Positions 25,228 through 33,729 of a DNA stretch of 64,000 nucleotides are shown piece by piece. The DNA lies in the NCBI GenBank assembly GCA_963785255.1, contig CAWAUR010000002.1, forward strand, positions 1 to 64,000, in the 5' to 3' direction. The notes under the pieces are model-generated. The model was not told the DNA's origin, did no database searches, and worked only from the letters and a program-made list of their open reading frames with translations. The stretch comes from Bog-159 sp963785255 (GTDB lineage Bacteria; Acidobacteriota; Terriglobia; Bryobacterales; Bryobacteraceae). The stretch's first letter is position 1. Each line of letters opens with the position of its first letter. Position numbers and translations under genes: made by a program.

Positions 25228-26187
25228 CTATGCAGCGTGGCCTTGCAGGAAACGTCCGATTTCCGCCACCTCTTCCGCGCTCAGCCGGAATTCCGTCGCG
25301 CCGATCACGCCCTCCACTTGTTCGGCCGACCGCATCCCCACAATCGCCGCCGTCACCGCCGGATGCCACAGCGTCCAGGCGATGGCCACTTCGCCGGTGG
25401 TGCGGCCGTGGCGCGCGCCGATCGACCGCAGCAGTTCGGCCAACTCCAGGTTGCGCGTCAGGCGCGGCTCCTGGAAATGCGGCGTGCGCCGGCGGAAATC
25501 GTCGGCCGGCATTTGGGCGATGCGCTCGCGCGTCATGGCGCCCGACAGCAGGCCCGATTTCATGGGCGAATACACGATCACGCCAATCCCATTCGCCTGC
25601 GCGTACGGTAGAATCGACTCTTCAATTTCCCGCGAGATCATCGAATAGGGCGGCTGCAGTGAAGTGATCGGCGCGATGGCTTGCGCGCGGCGCATCTGCT
25701 CTACGTTGAAATTGGACACGCCGATCCAGCGCACTTTGCCCTCGCGCTGAAGCTGCGCCATGGCCGTCCAACCCTCCTCGATCTCGTCTTCCGGCTCGGG
25801 CCAGTGAATCTGATACAGGTCGAGGACGTCCAACTGAAGGCGGCGCAGACTGGCTTCCACTTCGCGGCGAATGGAATCCGCCTTCAGGCTCTTGCCGATC
25901 TCGCCGCGCGCGTTCCACACACGCTCGCATTTTGTGAAGACGAATGGCTTGGGCGAGCGGCCCTGCAGCGCGCGCCCCACCACTTCTTCGGAATGGCCTA
26001 GACCATACACCGCCGCCGTATCGATCCAATTGATGCCTTTATCGAGCGCGGCGTGGATGGCGGCGATGGAATGGTCGTCGTCCTGCGGTCCCCAGGCGAA
26101 CGCCCAACCGCCGCCGCCCATGGCCCACGCGCCGATGCCGATGGGCGTGATGTGCATATCGCTGTTGCCGAGTTGTTTGGTCTGCAT
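25228..26187 (-). CDS. aldo/keto reductase
   Basis: 319 residues, a full-length AKR TIM barrel using NADPH to reduce aldehydes or ketones. The catalytic tetrad is visible: D56 and Y61 (WIDTAAVYGLGHSEEVVG), K86 (FVFTK) and H128 (LDLYQIHWPEP). GVSNFNVEQM and the late AIVGMRSAEQ are also conserved. It is closest in style to the general-stress/YhdN-type branch. It is transcribed singly, 27 bp after the ligase gene on the same strand. The physiological substrate cannot be predicted. Confidence 0.9.
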   Translation of the reverse strand: MQTKQLGNSDMHITPIGIGAWAMGGGGWAFAWGPQDDDHSIAAIHAALDKGINWIDTAAVYGLGHSEEVVGRALQGRSPKPFVFTKCERVWNARGEIGKSLKADSIRREVEASLRRLQLDVLDLYQIHWPEPEDEIEEGWTAMAQLQREGKVRWIGVSNFNVEQMRRAQAIAPITSLQPPYSMISREIEESILPYAQANGIGVIVYSPMKSGLLSGAMTRERIAQMPADDFRRRTPHFQEPRLTRNLELAELLRSIGARHGRTTGEVAIAWTLWHPAVTAAIVGMRSAEQVEGVIGATEFRLSAEEVAEIGRFLQGHAA

Positions 26188-26214
26188 GTCCGTTATTGTA
26201 ATTGTGGGACGGGG

Positions 26215-27804
26215 CTATCCGGCCGTCGCGGGCAGCAGCGCGCGGATGGTCTCCAGCGTATCCGCGTCCTTGGCCTTCTTATCCGTCCGCCAGCGCGCCA
26301 TGCGCGGAAAACGTACGGCGATCCCCGACCGGTGCCGCGGCGAGCGCTGGATGCCCTCGAACGCCAGCTCGAAAACCAGTTCGGGCTTCACCGCGCGTAC
26401 CGGTCCGAATTTCTCCGTGGTATTGGCGCGCACGAACGCATCCACTTGCCGGATCTCTGCGTCGGTGAGTCCCGAATAGGCTTTGGCAAACGGCACCAGC
26501 TGGTCGCCATCCCACACGCCGAACGTGTAGTCGGTGAAGAGGCTGGCGCGCCGCCCGTGCCCGGGTTGCGCATAGATCAGCACGGCATCCACCGAATACG
26601 GTTCGATCTTCCATTTCCACCAGTCGCCGCGGCGCCGCCCCACGCGATAGGGCGATCCCAGGCGCTTCAGCATGAACCCCTCGACTTTGCGCGCGCGCGC
26701 TTCCTGCCGGCGCACCGTCAGACCCTCCCACGAATCCGCGACCACCAGGGGCGACAGAATCAGCGCCGAATCGGGCGGCGCGATCTCCGCCAGCCGCGCG
26801 CGGCGCAATTCGATGGGCCGCTCGCGAATATCTTCGCCGCCCAGTTCCAGCAGATCGTAAGCCACCATGGCCACGGGCACTTCGCTCAGGATGCGCGGCC
26901 CCAGCACCTTGCGTCCGATGCGCCGCTGCATCTGGGCGAAGGGCAGCGGCGCGCCGTCTTTCCACGGCAGAATTTCGCCATCGATGGCCACACCGTCCGG
27001 TAACCGCGCGCTCAGCGATTCCAATTCCGGAAAGCGATCCGTCATCAGTTCCTCGCCGCGCGACCAGATGAACGTGCGCCCGTGCCGCCGGATCCACTGC
27101 GCGCGGATGCCATCCCATTTCCACTCCACTTGCCACTCGCGCACATCGCCCAGTTCCTCGACCGGGCCTTCGATCGGATATGCGAGAAAGAACGGATACG
27201 GGCGGCTGATGTCCGCATCGCGTGTTTCCGGCGCGACGAGTTGCAACCAAAACTCGGCCGTCGGCTGCCACTCGCCCATCAGGCGATGCGAAACCGTGGC
27301 GGCATCCAGTCCGCCAACTTGGGCTACGGCCCGCACTACCAGGCTCTGGGATACGCCCACGCGAAATTCGCCGGTGATAATTTTGTTCCAAGCGAATCGC
27401 TGGCGTTCGTCCATTTCGCGCCATGCGGCAATCAGTTCCGCACGCTTCTGTTCGTCGCCGGCTTCGCGCAGCGGCAGCAGCCGATCCTCGATCCAGTTGT
27501 GCAGGGGCAGATCGCTCGAAGACTGCGCGGGCGGCAACAGCAGCGCGATGGTCTCGGCGAAATCGCCCACCGCGTGATAGCACTCGCCAAACAGCCAATC
27601 GGGGATTCCGGTTTCTTCGACGGCCCACCCGGCCAGCTTGCGCGATGCAATCAGGCGCTTGGGCCGGCGGCCGATCAGGAACGTAGCGGCCCATGCAGCG
27701 TCGGCGGGCGGCACGCTCGCGAAGTAGCGGGTGAGCGCTTCCACCTTCTCGTTGGTTTTGGTGGTCTCGTCGAGCGCCGCGTATAACTCGGCGAAGGCCT
27801 TCAT
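26215..27804 (-). CDS. ATP-dependent DNA ligase (LigB/C-like, repair type)
   Basis: 529 residues. The N-terminal helical DNA-binding domain (1-200) is followed by the nucleotidyltransferase core with motif I EWKWDGIRAQ (adenylated Lys229), DGEILPW, EGFMLKR and WWKWKIEP, then an OB-fold domain. It seals DNA nicks with ATP. Bacterial ligases of this branch usually pair with a metallo-beta-lactamase-fold exonuclease and take part in repair rather than replication. Here the exonuclease gene lies directly upstream and overlaps by 4 bp (ATGA). Confidence 0.9.
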   Translation of the reverse strand: MKAFAELYAALDETTKTNEKVEALTRYFASVPPADAAWAATFLIGRRPKRLIASRKLAGWAVEETGIPDWLFGECYHAVGDFAETIALLLPPAQSSSDLPLHNWIEDRLLPLREAGDEQKRAELIAAWREMDERQRFAWNKIITGEFRVGVSQSLVVRAVAQVGGLDAATVSHRLMGEWQPTAEFWLQLVAPETRDADISRPYPFFLAYPIEGPVEELGDVREWQVEWKWDGIRAQWIRRHGRTFIWSRGEELMTDRFPELESLSARLPDGVAIDGEILPWKDGAPLPFAQMQRRIGRKVLGPRILSEVPVAMVAYDLLELGGEDIRERPIELRRARLAEIAPPDSALILSPLVVADSWEGLTVRRQEARARKVEGFMLKRLGSPYRVGRRRGDWWKWKIEPYSVDAVLIYAQPGHGRRASLFTDYTFGVWDGDQLVPFAKAYSGLTDAEIRQVDAFVRANTTEKFGPVRAVKPELVFELAFEGIQRSPRHRSGIAVRFPRMARWRTDKKAKDADTLETIRALLPATAG

Positions 27805-28832
27805 GGCACGGCCTCCGCGTCCTCCGCTCCGGTTTCGTCCTGCTCACCTTCGAAGCGGGTCTCCACCGTCTGCGCGTCGAGGCCCTGCTGTTTCAGCCAC
27901 TCCGCGACCGGCGCACGGTATCCATGCGTGACCCATACGCGGGATGCGCCTGTCGCGCGTACCGCCGACAGAATGCCCGCCCAATCGGCGTGATCCGAGA
28001 ACACGAATCCGCGATCGAGCGAGCGCCGGCGGCGCGCTCCGCGGATGCGCATCCATCCGGAGACGAAGGCGGTCGAGAGGGGTCCAAAGCGGCGCAGCCA
28101 TTGCGTGCCTTGCGGCGTGCCGTGCACCGAGGGCGGCGCGACGATCAGGGCGCGGGACCAATCGGTGTCTGCGGGCGCGGAGGCGGCGTGCATCGCCGGC
28201 GCCAGCGGGATGCCCGCCTCGCGATAAATGCGGCAGAAGTTTTCGACCGCGCCATGCGTGTAGATCGGACCGGTGGCCGGATCGATGCCGGCCAACACGC
28301 GCTGCGCCTTGCCCAGGCTGTAGGCGAACAACACGCTGGCCTTCCCGGCCTCTTGATTGGCGCGCCACCACGCTCCCATATCGGCCAGCACTTCGCGCTC
28401 CGGCGGCCAGCGGTAGATGGGCAATCCAAACGTGGATTCGGTGACGAACGTGTGGCAGGGTAGCGGCTCGAATGGCGCGCAGGTGGGATCGGGCTCCAGC
28501 TTGTAGTCGCCCGAAACCACCCAGACTTCGCCGCTCGATTCGATGCGCACCTGCGCGGAGCCCAGAATATGTCCGGCGGGATGCAGCGAGACGCGCGCGC
28601 CGCCGAGCGTTACGGTGTCGCCGTATTCGACCGTTTGGATGGTGGCTTCATCGCCCAAGCGTTTGCGCAGTAGGGCCGCGCCAGATCGAGCCGTCAGGTA
28701 CGCGCGCGAGCCCGGCATGGCGTGATCGGCATGTGCGTGCGTGATGACGGCGCGTTCTACGGGCCGCCAGGGATCCACATAGAAATCGCCGCGAGGGCAA
28801 TAGAGTCCGTTGTCGTGGAGTTCAAGAATGAT
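27801..28832 (-). CDS. ligase-associated DNA exonuclease (MBL fold)
   Basis: About 343 residues. Metallo-beta-lactamase/beta-CASP nuclease with AVITHAHADHAMPGS (HxHxDH metal motif), HPAGHILGSAQV, VSGDYKLEPD and VFSDHADWAG. The family processes DNA ends together with the coupled ATP ligase (4-bp overlap downstream). The conserved N-terminus (LELHDNGLYCPRGDFYVDPW) is complete. However, no ATG, GTG or TTG lies between it and the palindromic repeat at 28842-28910. The only in-frame candidates are ATC (28832) and ATT (28829), unless translation starts inside the repeat or further upstream. The repeat may thus have removed the original start. Confidence 0.8.
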   Translation of the reverse strand: MILELHDNGLYCPRGDFYVDPWRPVERAVITHAHADHAMPGSRAYLTARSGAALLRKRLGDEATIQTVEYGDTVTLGGARVSLHPAGHILGSAQVRIESSGEVWVVSGDYKLEPDPTCAPFEPLPCHTFVTESTFGLPIYRWPPEREVLADMGAWWRANQEAGKASVLFAYSLGKAQRVLAGIDPATGPIYTHGAVENFCRIYREAGIPLAPAMHAASAPADTDWSRALIVAPPSVHGTPQGTQWLRRFGPLSTAFVSGWMRIRGARRRRSLDRGFVFSDHADWAGILSAVRATGASRVWVTHGYRAPVAEWLKQQGLDAQTVETRFEGEQDETGAEDAEAVP

Positions 28833-28841
28833 TTCAGTATA

Positions 28842-28910
28842 GTGGGGCAGGCTCGTAGCCTGCGGCGGGCACTCTGCCCGCCCTGGACAGGCCAGGAGGC
28901 CTATCCTACC
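28842..28910. repeat. palindromic repeat cluster R2
   Basis: Modules GTGGGGCAGGCTCGTAGCC-TGC, GGCGGGCACTCTGCCCGCC and GGACAGGCCAGGAGGCCTAT-CC. The right edge reaches the TAG stop of the membrane glycosyltransferase (28910-28912). The left edge is ten bases from the probable exonuclease start. Confidence 0.85.
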
Positions 28911-30517
28911 TAATATTGCACGGGCGCCGGGTTGGGGGATTCCGGCTCCAGCAGCCAGACGTGGCGATCCTTGTAATATTCGATCAATTCGCGATTCGCA
29001 GCCGCACCCATATCCCGCGCCCACACGATACGCGAGCCGTCGATATCGGCGTGATTGAAAACCCAATCGTCCTGGATATTATGATCCTCGCCGTAACGCA
29101 CGATCACCAGATACCGCCCAGGCTGGCTTTCGAGCCTATGAATGGCGGCCAGCCGATGCTCGGTGAACGCCCGCTCGGGATACTCTTCGGCGGTCAGATG
29201 CGTAACCCGCACCGCCGCGACCACAAAGAACAGCGTCGCAAACGCCGCCAACGCGAGCGGGCCCGCCTTCACCCGAATGTACTGCACGCCCAACACCACC
29301 AGCAACAGCATCAGTGCCGTGGCCGGAGCGAAGTAGTGGGCATTCGGAAACTTCTCCAGGCACAGCCCCGCCGCCGCTACCGCCGCGATCGCCAGGGCCA
29401 TCGCGACCTTCCGTCCGCGCCGCAAAACGAGGGCCGCAGCCAGCGCCACCACCGACACCGGCGTCACAAAGAAATACCAGATGGTGCGCAGGAAGAACAC
29501 TGGAATCACCCACGGCGCGTGATGCGCGCGATCGTACATGGCCACTTCGTAGCCGTTCCAAAACTGCCCTTGGACTTCGTGATGATAAGCGGGCACCGGC
29601 GAAAGCGGCAGCATCCAAAATGCCGGCGCCACGCCGTAAGTTTTCTGGTTCAGGGCGTAGGGCATCAACAGAGGGTTGCCCGTCAAGCGGTAGTTGTAAT
29701 AAAGCGTCGCCGCCACACCGCACGCCAGAATGGCCGCCGCCGGCGCAGCCACGCGCCACCGCAGCAACTCGCGGAGAGGCCGATGTGTGCGGCGCATCCA
29801 TATGAGCAGCGCCACCGCCGCCGCCAACACGGTGACGGCGCCTTCGTAAGGGCGGCTATTCGCGAGCAGCAGAACGCCCAGCGCAGCCAGCGCCGCCACA
29901 CCCGCTGTGGGCCGCCGCCGCAATCGCGGCACCGCGCCGGCCACCAACGCCCCCGCGCCCGCCGCTACCGCGCCGCCCCAATATGAGTTGACCCAATAAC
30001 CCGCGACGCCCCATTGCGCCACGGCCATCAGGCCGCCGAGGAGGGCGTAACGTGGGGCCACCCAGCCTTGCAACATCCAGCAGAGCGCCGCGCACATGAA
30101 TCCGCAGCTTAGCCACACGCCATACCAGGGATGTCCGAACAGCTTCCACCCGACCGCCAGAAACAGCGATTGCGCGGGCGGATATTTGCTCGAATACGTG
30201 GGCCGGCCGTTCTCCTGGAACGATTCGATGTGCCGCCACATGGGATGCGGCGGATTCGCCAGGCGGCCCATCGAAAACGTCTCCGCGCCCATGATGTACG
30301 CGAACTCGTCGTGGACTATGGGCTCGGGAAACGGCCGCACCGGCAGCAGTGCCAGCCGCACGGCCAAGGCCAGCAAGCCCACTCCCAGGCATGCCAGCCC
30401 CGCTCGCTTTTGAAGAACGCGCGCAAAACGGTGCACGGCCGCGCCGCCACCATCTCGCGAGTCCCCTCCTTCTTCGGCGGCGCAGATTCGCGCCCCTTTG
30501 CGCTTCTGAAGACGCAC
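28910..30517 (-). CDS. multi-pass membrane protein, GT39/ArnT-like glycosyltransferase
   Basis: 535 residues with about ten to twelve membrane segments. After the first one comes the periplasmic loop motif PIVHDEFAYIMGAE, the acidic DE pair expected at the catalytic site of GT-C enzymes such as ArnT/PMT. WRHIESFQENGRPTYSSKYP is a second conserved loop. Such proteins transfer a sugar from a polyprenyl-phosphate donor to lipid or protein acceptors in the periplasm. The start is a GTG at 30517, and another GTG at 30436 is possible. It diverges from the 30530 gene with almost no spacer, so one of the two starts may lie further inside. The stop lies at the edge of repeat R2. Confidence 0.75.
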   Translation of the reverse strand: MRLQKRKGARICAAEEGGDSRDGGGAAVHRFARVLQKRAGLACLGVGLLALAVRLALLPVRPFPEPIVHDEFAYIMGAETFSMGRLANPPHPMWRHIESFQENGRPTYSSKYPPAQSLFLAVGWKLFGHPWYGVWLSCGFMCAALCWMLQGWVAPRYALLGGLMAVAQWGVAGYWVNSYWGGAVAAGAGALVAGAVPRLRRRPTAGVAALAALGVLLLANSRPYEGAVTVLAAAVALLIWMRRTHRPLRELLRWRVAAPAAAILACGVAATLYYNYRLTGNPLLMPYALNQKTYGVAPAFWMLPLSPVPAYHHEVQGQFWNGYEVAMYDRAHHAPWVIPVFFLRTIWYFFVTPVSVVALAAALVLRRGRKVAMALAIAAVAAAGLCLEKFPNAHYFAPATALMLLLVVLGVQYIRVKAGPLALAAFATLFFVVAAVRVTHLTAEEYPERAFTEHRLAAIHRLESQPGRYLVIVRYGEDHNIQDDWVFNHADIDGSRIVWARDMGAAANRELIEYYKDRHVWLLEPESPNPAPVQY

Positions 30518-30529
30518 CAGACCGTTAGT

Positions 30530-32587
30530 ATGCCAGAATTGAGGTCTATGCGCCGCCCTTTCGAGTTACGGCGGAATGCTATCTTCTGGCTATCCGTGGC
30601 GTTGTTCGCGCTGAACGCCGCTATCGCCTGGCGCCTGTTTCACATCGAATATCTCTCGCAGACCGGCACCGGCGAGAGCTTGACCATCGCGTATGCGCGC
30701 TACGCCCGCGATCATTGGCCGGACCTCGGTTGGTGCCGCTTCTGGTTCGGCGGCATGCCGTTTCAGAACGCCTATGTGCCCGGACTGCTGCTCACCTCGG
30801 CGCTGGTCTCATGGGTCGCGCACATCAGCGCCGGATCGGCGTTTCACATCGTCGTAGCGTTCATGTACTGCATGGGGCCAGTGACGCTGTTCTGGATGGC
30901 CTGCCGCCTGACGCGCGCGACGAGTTGGAGCTTCTACGCGGCGTTGGTTTATTCGCTGATTTCGCCTTCGGCGTTCCTGGTGCCCGACATCCGCCGCGAT
31001 CTGGGCAGCCTGTTCTGGGATCAGCGGCTGCACGTGATGGACGTGTACGGCGATAATCCGCACGTAACGTCGCTGACGCTGTTGCCGCTGGCGATTCTGG
31101 CGTTGGATCTGGCGCTGGAACGTCGGCGGCCGCTCTATTACGTACTCGCGGCGCTGGCGCTGGCGGCCGTTCCGTTGACGAATTGGCCGGGCGCGATCGC
31201 CTTGGCCTGCGCGCTGCTAGCTTATGGGCTGACCCTGGCAACCGGCGCGCGGAGATGGCTGCGCATCGCCGGAATGGGCGCGTTGGCCTACGCTTTCGCC
31301 ATCCCGTGGATTCCGCCGTCGACCATTTTGACGACGCAAGCCGCCGTGCAGGGATTGGAACCGGCCAATCGATTTAATCCGCGCCATCTCGTGCCGATCG
31401 TGGTGCTGGCCGCCGCTACGTGGGCATTGTTATGGCTGTTCGCGCGCGCCGGTGCGTCGAAGTATCTGCGATTTTTTGTTCTCTACTTCTTCTACACGGC
31501 GGCCATTACGCTGGGCTGGTATTGGTTTCACATCACGCTGCTGGCGCAGCCCAACCGGTTCCACATGGCGATGGAGATGGGCTTCACCCTGATCCTGGTT
31601 TTTGCGGTGCGACTGGCGTGCGAGCGATGGTCCGCCATCGCGCGTCCGCTGGCGGTAGCCTTCGCGCTGGTTTGCGTGGTGCAGTTCATCGAATACCGCG
31701 CCTATGCGCAGCGCCTGCTGCAGGGCATCGATATCCGGCAAACCAGCGAATATAAGACCGCGCGCTGGTTCGATCAGCACATGCCCGCCGGCCGCGTCAT
31801 GGTTCCCGGCTCGACCACCTTTTGGATGAACGTCTTCACCGACACGCCGCAACTCGAAGGATGCTGCCTGCAGAGCGTGCGGACGCCGCTCATTCCCATC
31901 GCCATCTACGGCATCGATACCGACCTGACGGCGGAGAAACGCGCATTCGAGACCAGCCTGCTATGGTTCAAGGCGCTGGGTGTGCGCGCGGTGGCGGTTT
32001 CCGGGCCGCGCAGCACGGAAGTTTACAAGCCGTTCTATCATCCGCATAAGTTCGATAGCCATTTGCCGGTGCTGTGGCGCGACGGCGACGATGTCATCTA
32101 CGAAGTACCGTGGCGCTATTACTCCATCGCGCATGCGCTCTCGCCCGGCGATATGGTGGCGCGCACGCCGGTGCATGGCGTGGATACCGAGCCGCTGGTT
32201 CCATACGTGGCGGCCATCGACCGGCCGGATGCGCCGGAGTTGCAAGTGCGCTGGCCGGATAACGAAACCATGATGATCGCGGGGAATTTGAGACCCGGCC
32301 AGATCGTCAGCGTGCAGGAGAATGCGCATCCGGGCTGGCATGCGTCGGTGGATGGCGCGCCGCGCCGGGTGGTTGCCGACAAGTTGGGATTCATGGCGGT
32401 GTCGCCGGAGTGCAGCGGGAATTGTACGATTGAGCTGCACTACGATGGCGGGACGGAGATGCGCATCGCACGCTGGATAAATCGCGCCGCTCTGGCGGGT
32501 TCGCTTTTGTGGATTCTGGCAATGTGGGCAACTCGTAGCCTGCGGCGGCCCGTAGGACAGGCCTCCCGGCCTGTCCCGGCGGCCTGA
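30530..32587 (+). CDS. large multi-pass membrane protein, GT-C-like
   Basis: 685 residues from ATG 30530 (ATG 30548 is an alternative start). About eleven transmembrane segments in the first 400 residues (AIFWLSVALFALNAAIAWRL onward) are followed by a periplasmic domain of about 270 residues (QTSEYKTARWFDQHMPAGRV ... SVQENAHPGWHASVDG) and a last membrane segment. The arrangement resembles YfhO/6-pyruvoyl-tetrahydropterin-synthase-related membrane proteins thought to handle lipid-linked sugars. The last 19 residues (ATRSLRRPVGQASRPVPAA) are encoded by palindromic repeat R3, so the native C-terminus may have been replaced. Confidence 0.7.
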   Translation: MPELRSMRRPFELRRNAIFWLSVALFALNAAIAWRLFHIEYLSQTGTGESLTIAYARYARDHWPDLGWCRFWFGGMPFQNAYVPGLLLTSALVSWVAHISAGSAFHIVVAFMYCMGPVTLFWMACRLTRATSWSFYAALVYSLISPSAFLVPDIRRDLGSLFWDQRLHVMDVYGDNPHVTSLTLLPLAILALDLALERRRPLYYVLAALALAAVPLTNWPGAIALACALLAYGLTLATGARRWLRIAGMGALAYAFAIPWIPPSTILTTQAAVQGLEPANRFNPRHLVPIVVLAAATWALLWLFARAGASKYLRFFVLYFFYTAAITLGWYWFHITLLAQPNRFHMAMEMGFTLILVFAVRLACERWSAIARPLAVAFALVCVVQFIEYRAYAQRLLQGIDIRQTSEYKTARWFDQHMPAGRVMVPGSTTFWMNVFTDTPQLEGCCLQSVRTPLIPIAIYGIDTDLTAEKRAFETSLLWFKALGVRAVAVSGPRSTEVYKPFYHPHKFDSHLPVLWRDGDDVIYEVPWRYYSIAHALSPGDMVARTPVHGVDTEPLVPYVAAIDRPDAPELQVRWPDNETMMIAGNLRPGQIVSVQENAHPGWHASVDGAPRRVVADKLGFMAVSPECSGNCTIELHYDGGTEMRIARWINRAALAGSLLWILAMWATRSLRRPVGQASRPVPAA

Positions 32588-32618
32588 GAGGCCGCCGCAG
32601 GCTGCGAGCCTGCCCCAC
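32524..32618. repeat. palindromic repeat cluster R3
   Basis: A nested palindrome. The outer arms GTGGGCAACTCGTAGCCTGC and GCAGGCTGCGAGCCTGCCCC-AC enclose GACAGGCCTCCCGGCCTGTC and GGCGGCCTGAGAGGCCGCC. The left half is translated as the C-terminus of the preceding membrane protein. Confidence 0.9.
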
Positions 32619-32705
32619 ATGCATTGTACAATCGCTTGAGAGGGGTTCAGTGCGATCATTCGTGTGGAAAACGCAAGCCGCAATCGCGCTCGACGAGCCG
32701 GATTG

Positions 32706-33179
32706 ATGGCGCGCACGCATCGCTATTCCGTCACCGTTGCCTGGACCGGTAACACCGGCACAGGCACATCCAATTACCGCGCCTACTCGCGCAGCCACGA
32801 AATCTCGGCGGGAGATCGCAAGCCGCCCATACCCGGATCTTCCGATCCGGCATTTCGCGGCGATCCGGAGCGGTGGAATCCCGAGGAACTGCTGGTCGCC
32901 TCGCTATCGGCCTGCCACCAGCTTTGGTACTTGCATCTTTGCGCGGAGGCCGGCATCGTGGTGCTGGAATACGTCGATCGTGCCGAGGGCATCATGGAAG
33001 AGACTCCCGATGGCTCGGGATGTTTTCGGCGGGTGGTGCTGCGTCCGCAAGTCACGCTTGCCGCCGGGACGGATTTCGCGAAGGCGCGCGAGTTGCATGC
33101 CGCCGCGCATGCCAAATGTTTCATCGCCAACTCGGTGAATTTTCCCGTAGAGCATGAACCCACTATCGCGGCCGTTTAA
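32706..33179 (+). CDS. OsmC-family peroxide-detoxifying protein
   Basis: 157 residues from ATG 32706 (MARTHRYSVTVAWTGNTGTG). The OsmC fold shows its two redox cysteines in LSACHQLWYLHLCAEAGI and HAKCFIANSVNFPVEHEP, together with the NPEELLVASLSACH block. Members reduce organic hydroperoxides with thiols. The length is normal. It stands alone between repeat R3 and a convergent small membrane gene. Confidence 0.85.
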   Translation: MARTHRYSVTVAWTGNTGTGTSNYRAYSRSHEISAGDRKPPIPGSSDPAFRGDPERWNPEELLVASLSACHQLWYLHLCAEAGIVVLEYVDRAEGIMEETPDGSGCFRRVVLRPQVTLAAGTDFAKARELHAAAHAKCFIANSVNFPVEHEPTIAAV

Positions 33180-33188
33180 TCCGCCGCG

Positions 33189-33527
33189 CTAGAGCGCTCG
33201 CGCGGAGGTGGGCGTCGCGGGATCCTGCTGCTCATCTTCATCGGGCGGCGGCTCCGTCACGTGGTAATAATATGTGACTGCGCCGCAGGCCAGCCCCAGC
33301 GCCAGAATAATCGAGATCCAGCGCAGGGTGCGGGAGTTCCACGTTCGTTGTCCGGCTGCCGCGGCGGCCGTGGCTTTCACCGTCGCGAAGGAGATCGCCA
33401 CGCCCAAGCCCAATTTCCAATACCATGCCATCAGATCCAGATGATATTGGCCGCCCACCTGGCTCCAGACCGTGTAAGTGGCGATCAGGGCGACCAGGAA
33501 TTCGAGCGCGTAGAAGAGGCGGAGCAC
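33189..33527 (-). CDS. small membrane protein, unknown
   Basis: 112 residues with three predicted membrane segments (MLRLFYALEFLVALIATYTV, LGLGVAISFATVKATAAAAA, ISIILALGLACGAVTYYYHV) and an acidic cytoplasmic or periplasmic tail (PPPDEDEQQDPATPT). It is convergent with OsmC (9-bp gap). No family is recognised. The composition is that of a genuine membrane protein. Confidence 0.55.
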   Translation of the reverse strand: MLRLFYALEFLVALIATYTVWSQVGGQYHLDLMAWYWKLGLGVAISFATVKATAAAAAGQRTWNSRTLRWISIILALGLACGAVTYYYHVTEPPPDEDEQQDPATPTSARAL

Positions 33528-33547
33528 CTAATTAGGGTATCCTGAAA

Positions 33548-33668
33548 CCGCTCACGGTCGCGGCTCGGTAAAGAATGTCCGCGGCCGGTCATAACTCTTG
33601 GCTGCGTTACCGAGCCAGCGACCCTACCAAGCCGCGACCGCTACCGAGCCGCGACCGTGAGGGAGCGG
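33548..33668. repeat. 121-bp inverted repeat with TCGCGGCTCGGTA arms
   Basis: The left arm CTCACGGTCGCGGCTCGGTA (33551-33570) is exactly inverted at 33642-33661. Between them are further partial copies (ACCGAGCCAGCGACC, AAGCCGCGACCGCTACCGAG). It is a different family from the R1-R10 palindromes and is non-coding. Confidence 0.85.
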
Positions 33669-33691
33669 ATATCCGGTGACAGATCCTCATT

Positions 33692-33724
33692 GGCGGCCTA
33701 CGAGGCCGCCGCAGGCTACGAGCC
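33692..33724. repeat. palindromic repeat R4, left half (split by IS)
   Basis: GGCGGCCTACGAGGCCGCC, GCA, then GGCTACGAGCC. The element continues on the other side of the IS at 35376-35394 with a second GGCTACGAGCC followed by TGCCCCAC. The uninterrupted version is at 53323-53363. Confidence 0.9.
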
Positions 33725-33729
33725 CAATG

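Noticed and set aside
26279..27847. 522-codon second frame over the DNA ligase gene
   Set aside because: The ligase frame carries all motifs. This one is Arg-rich shadow sequence.
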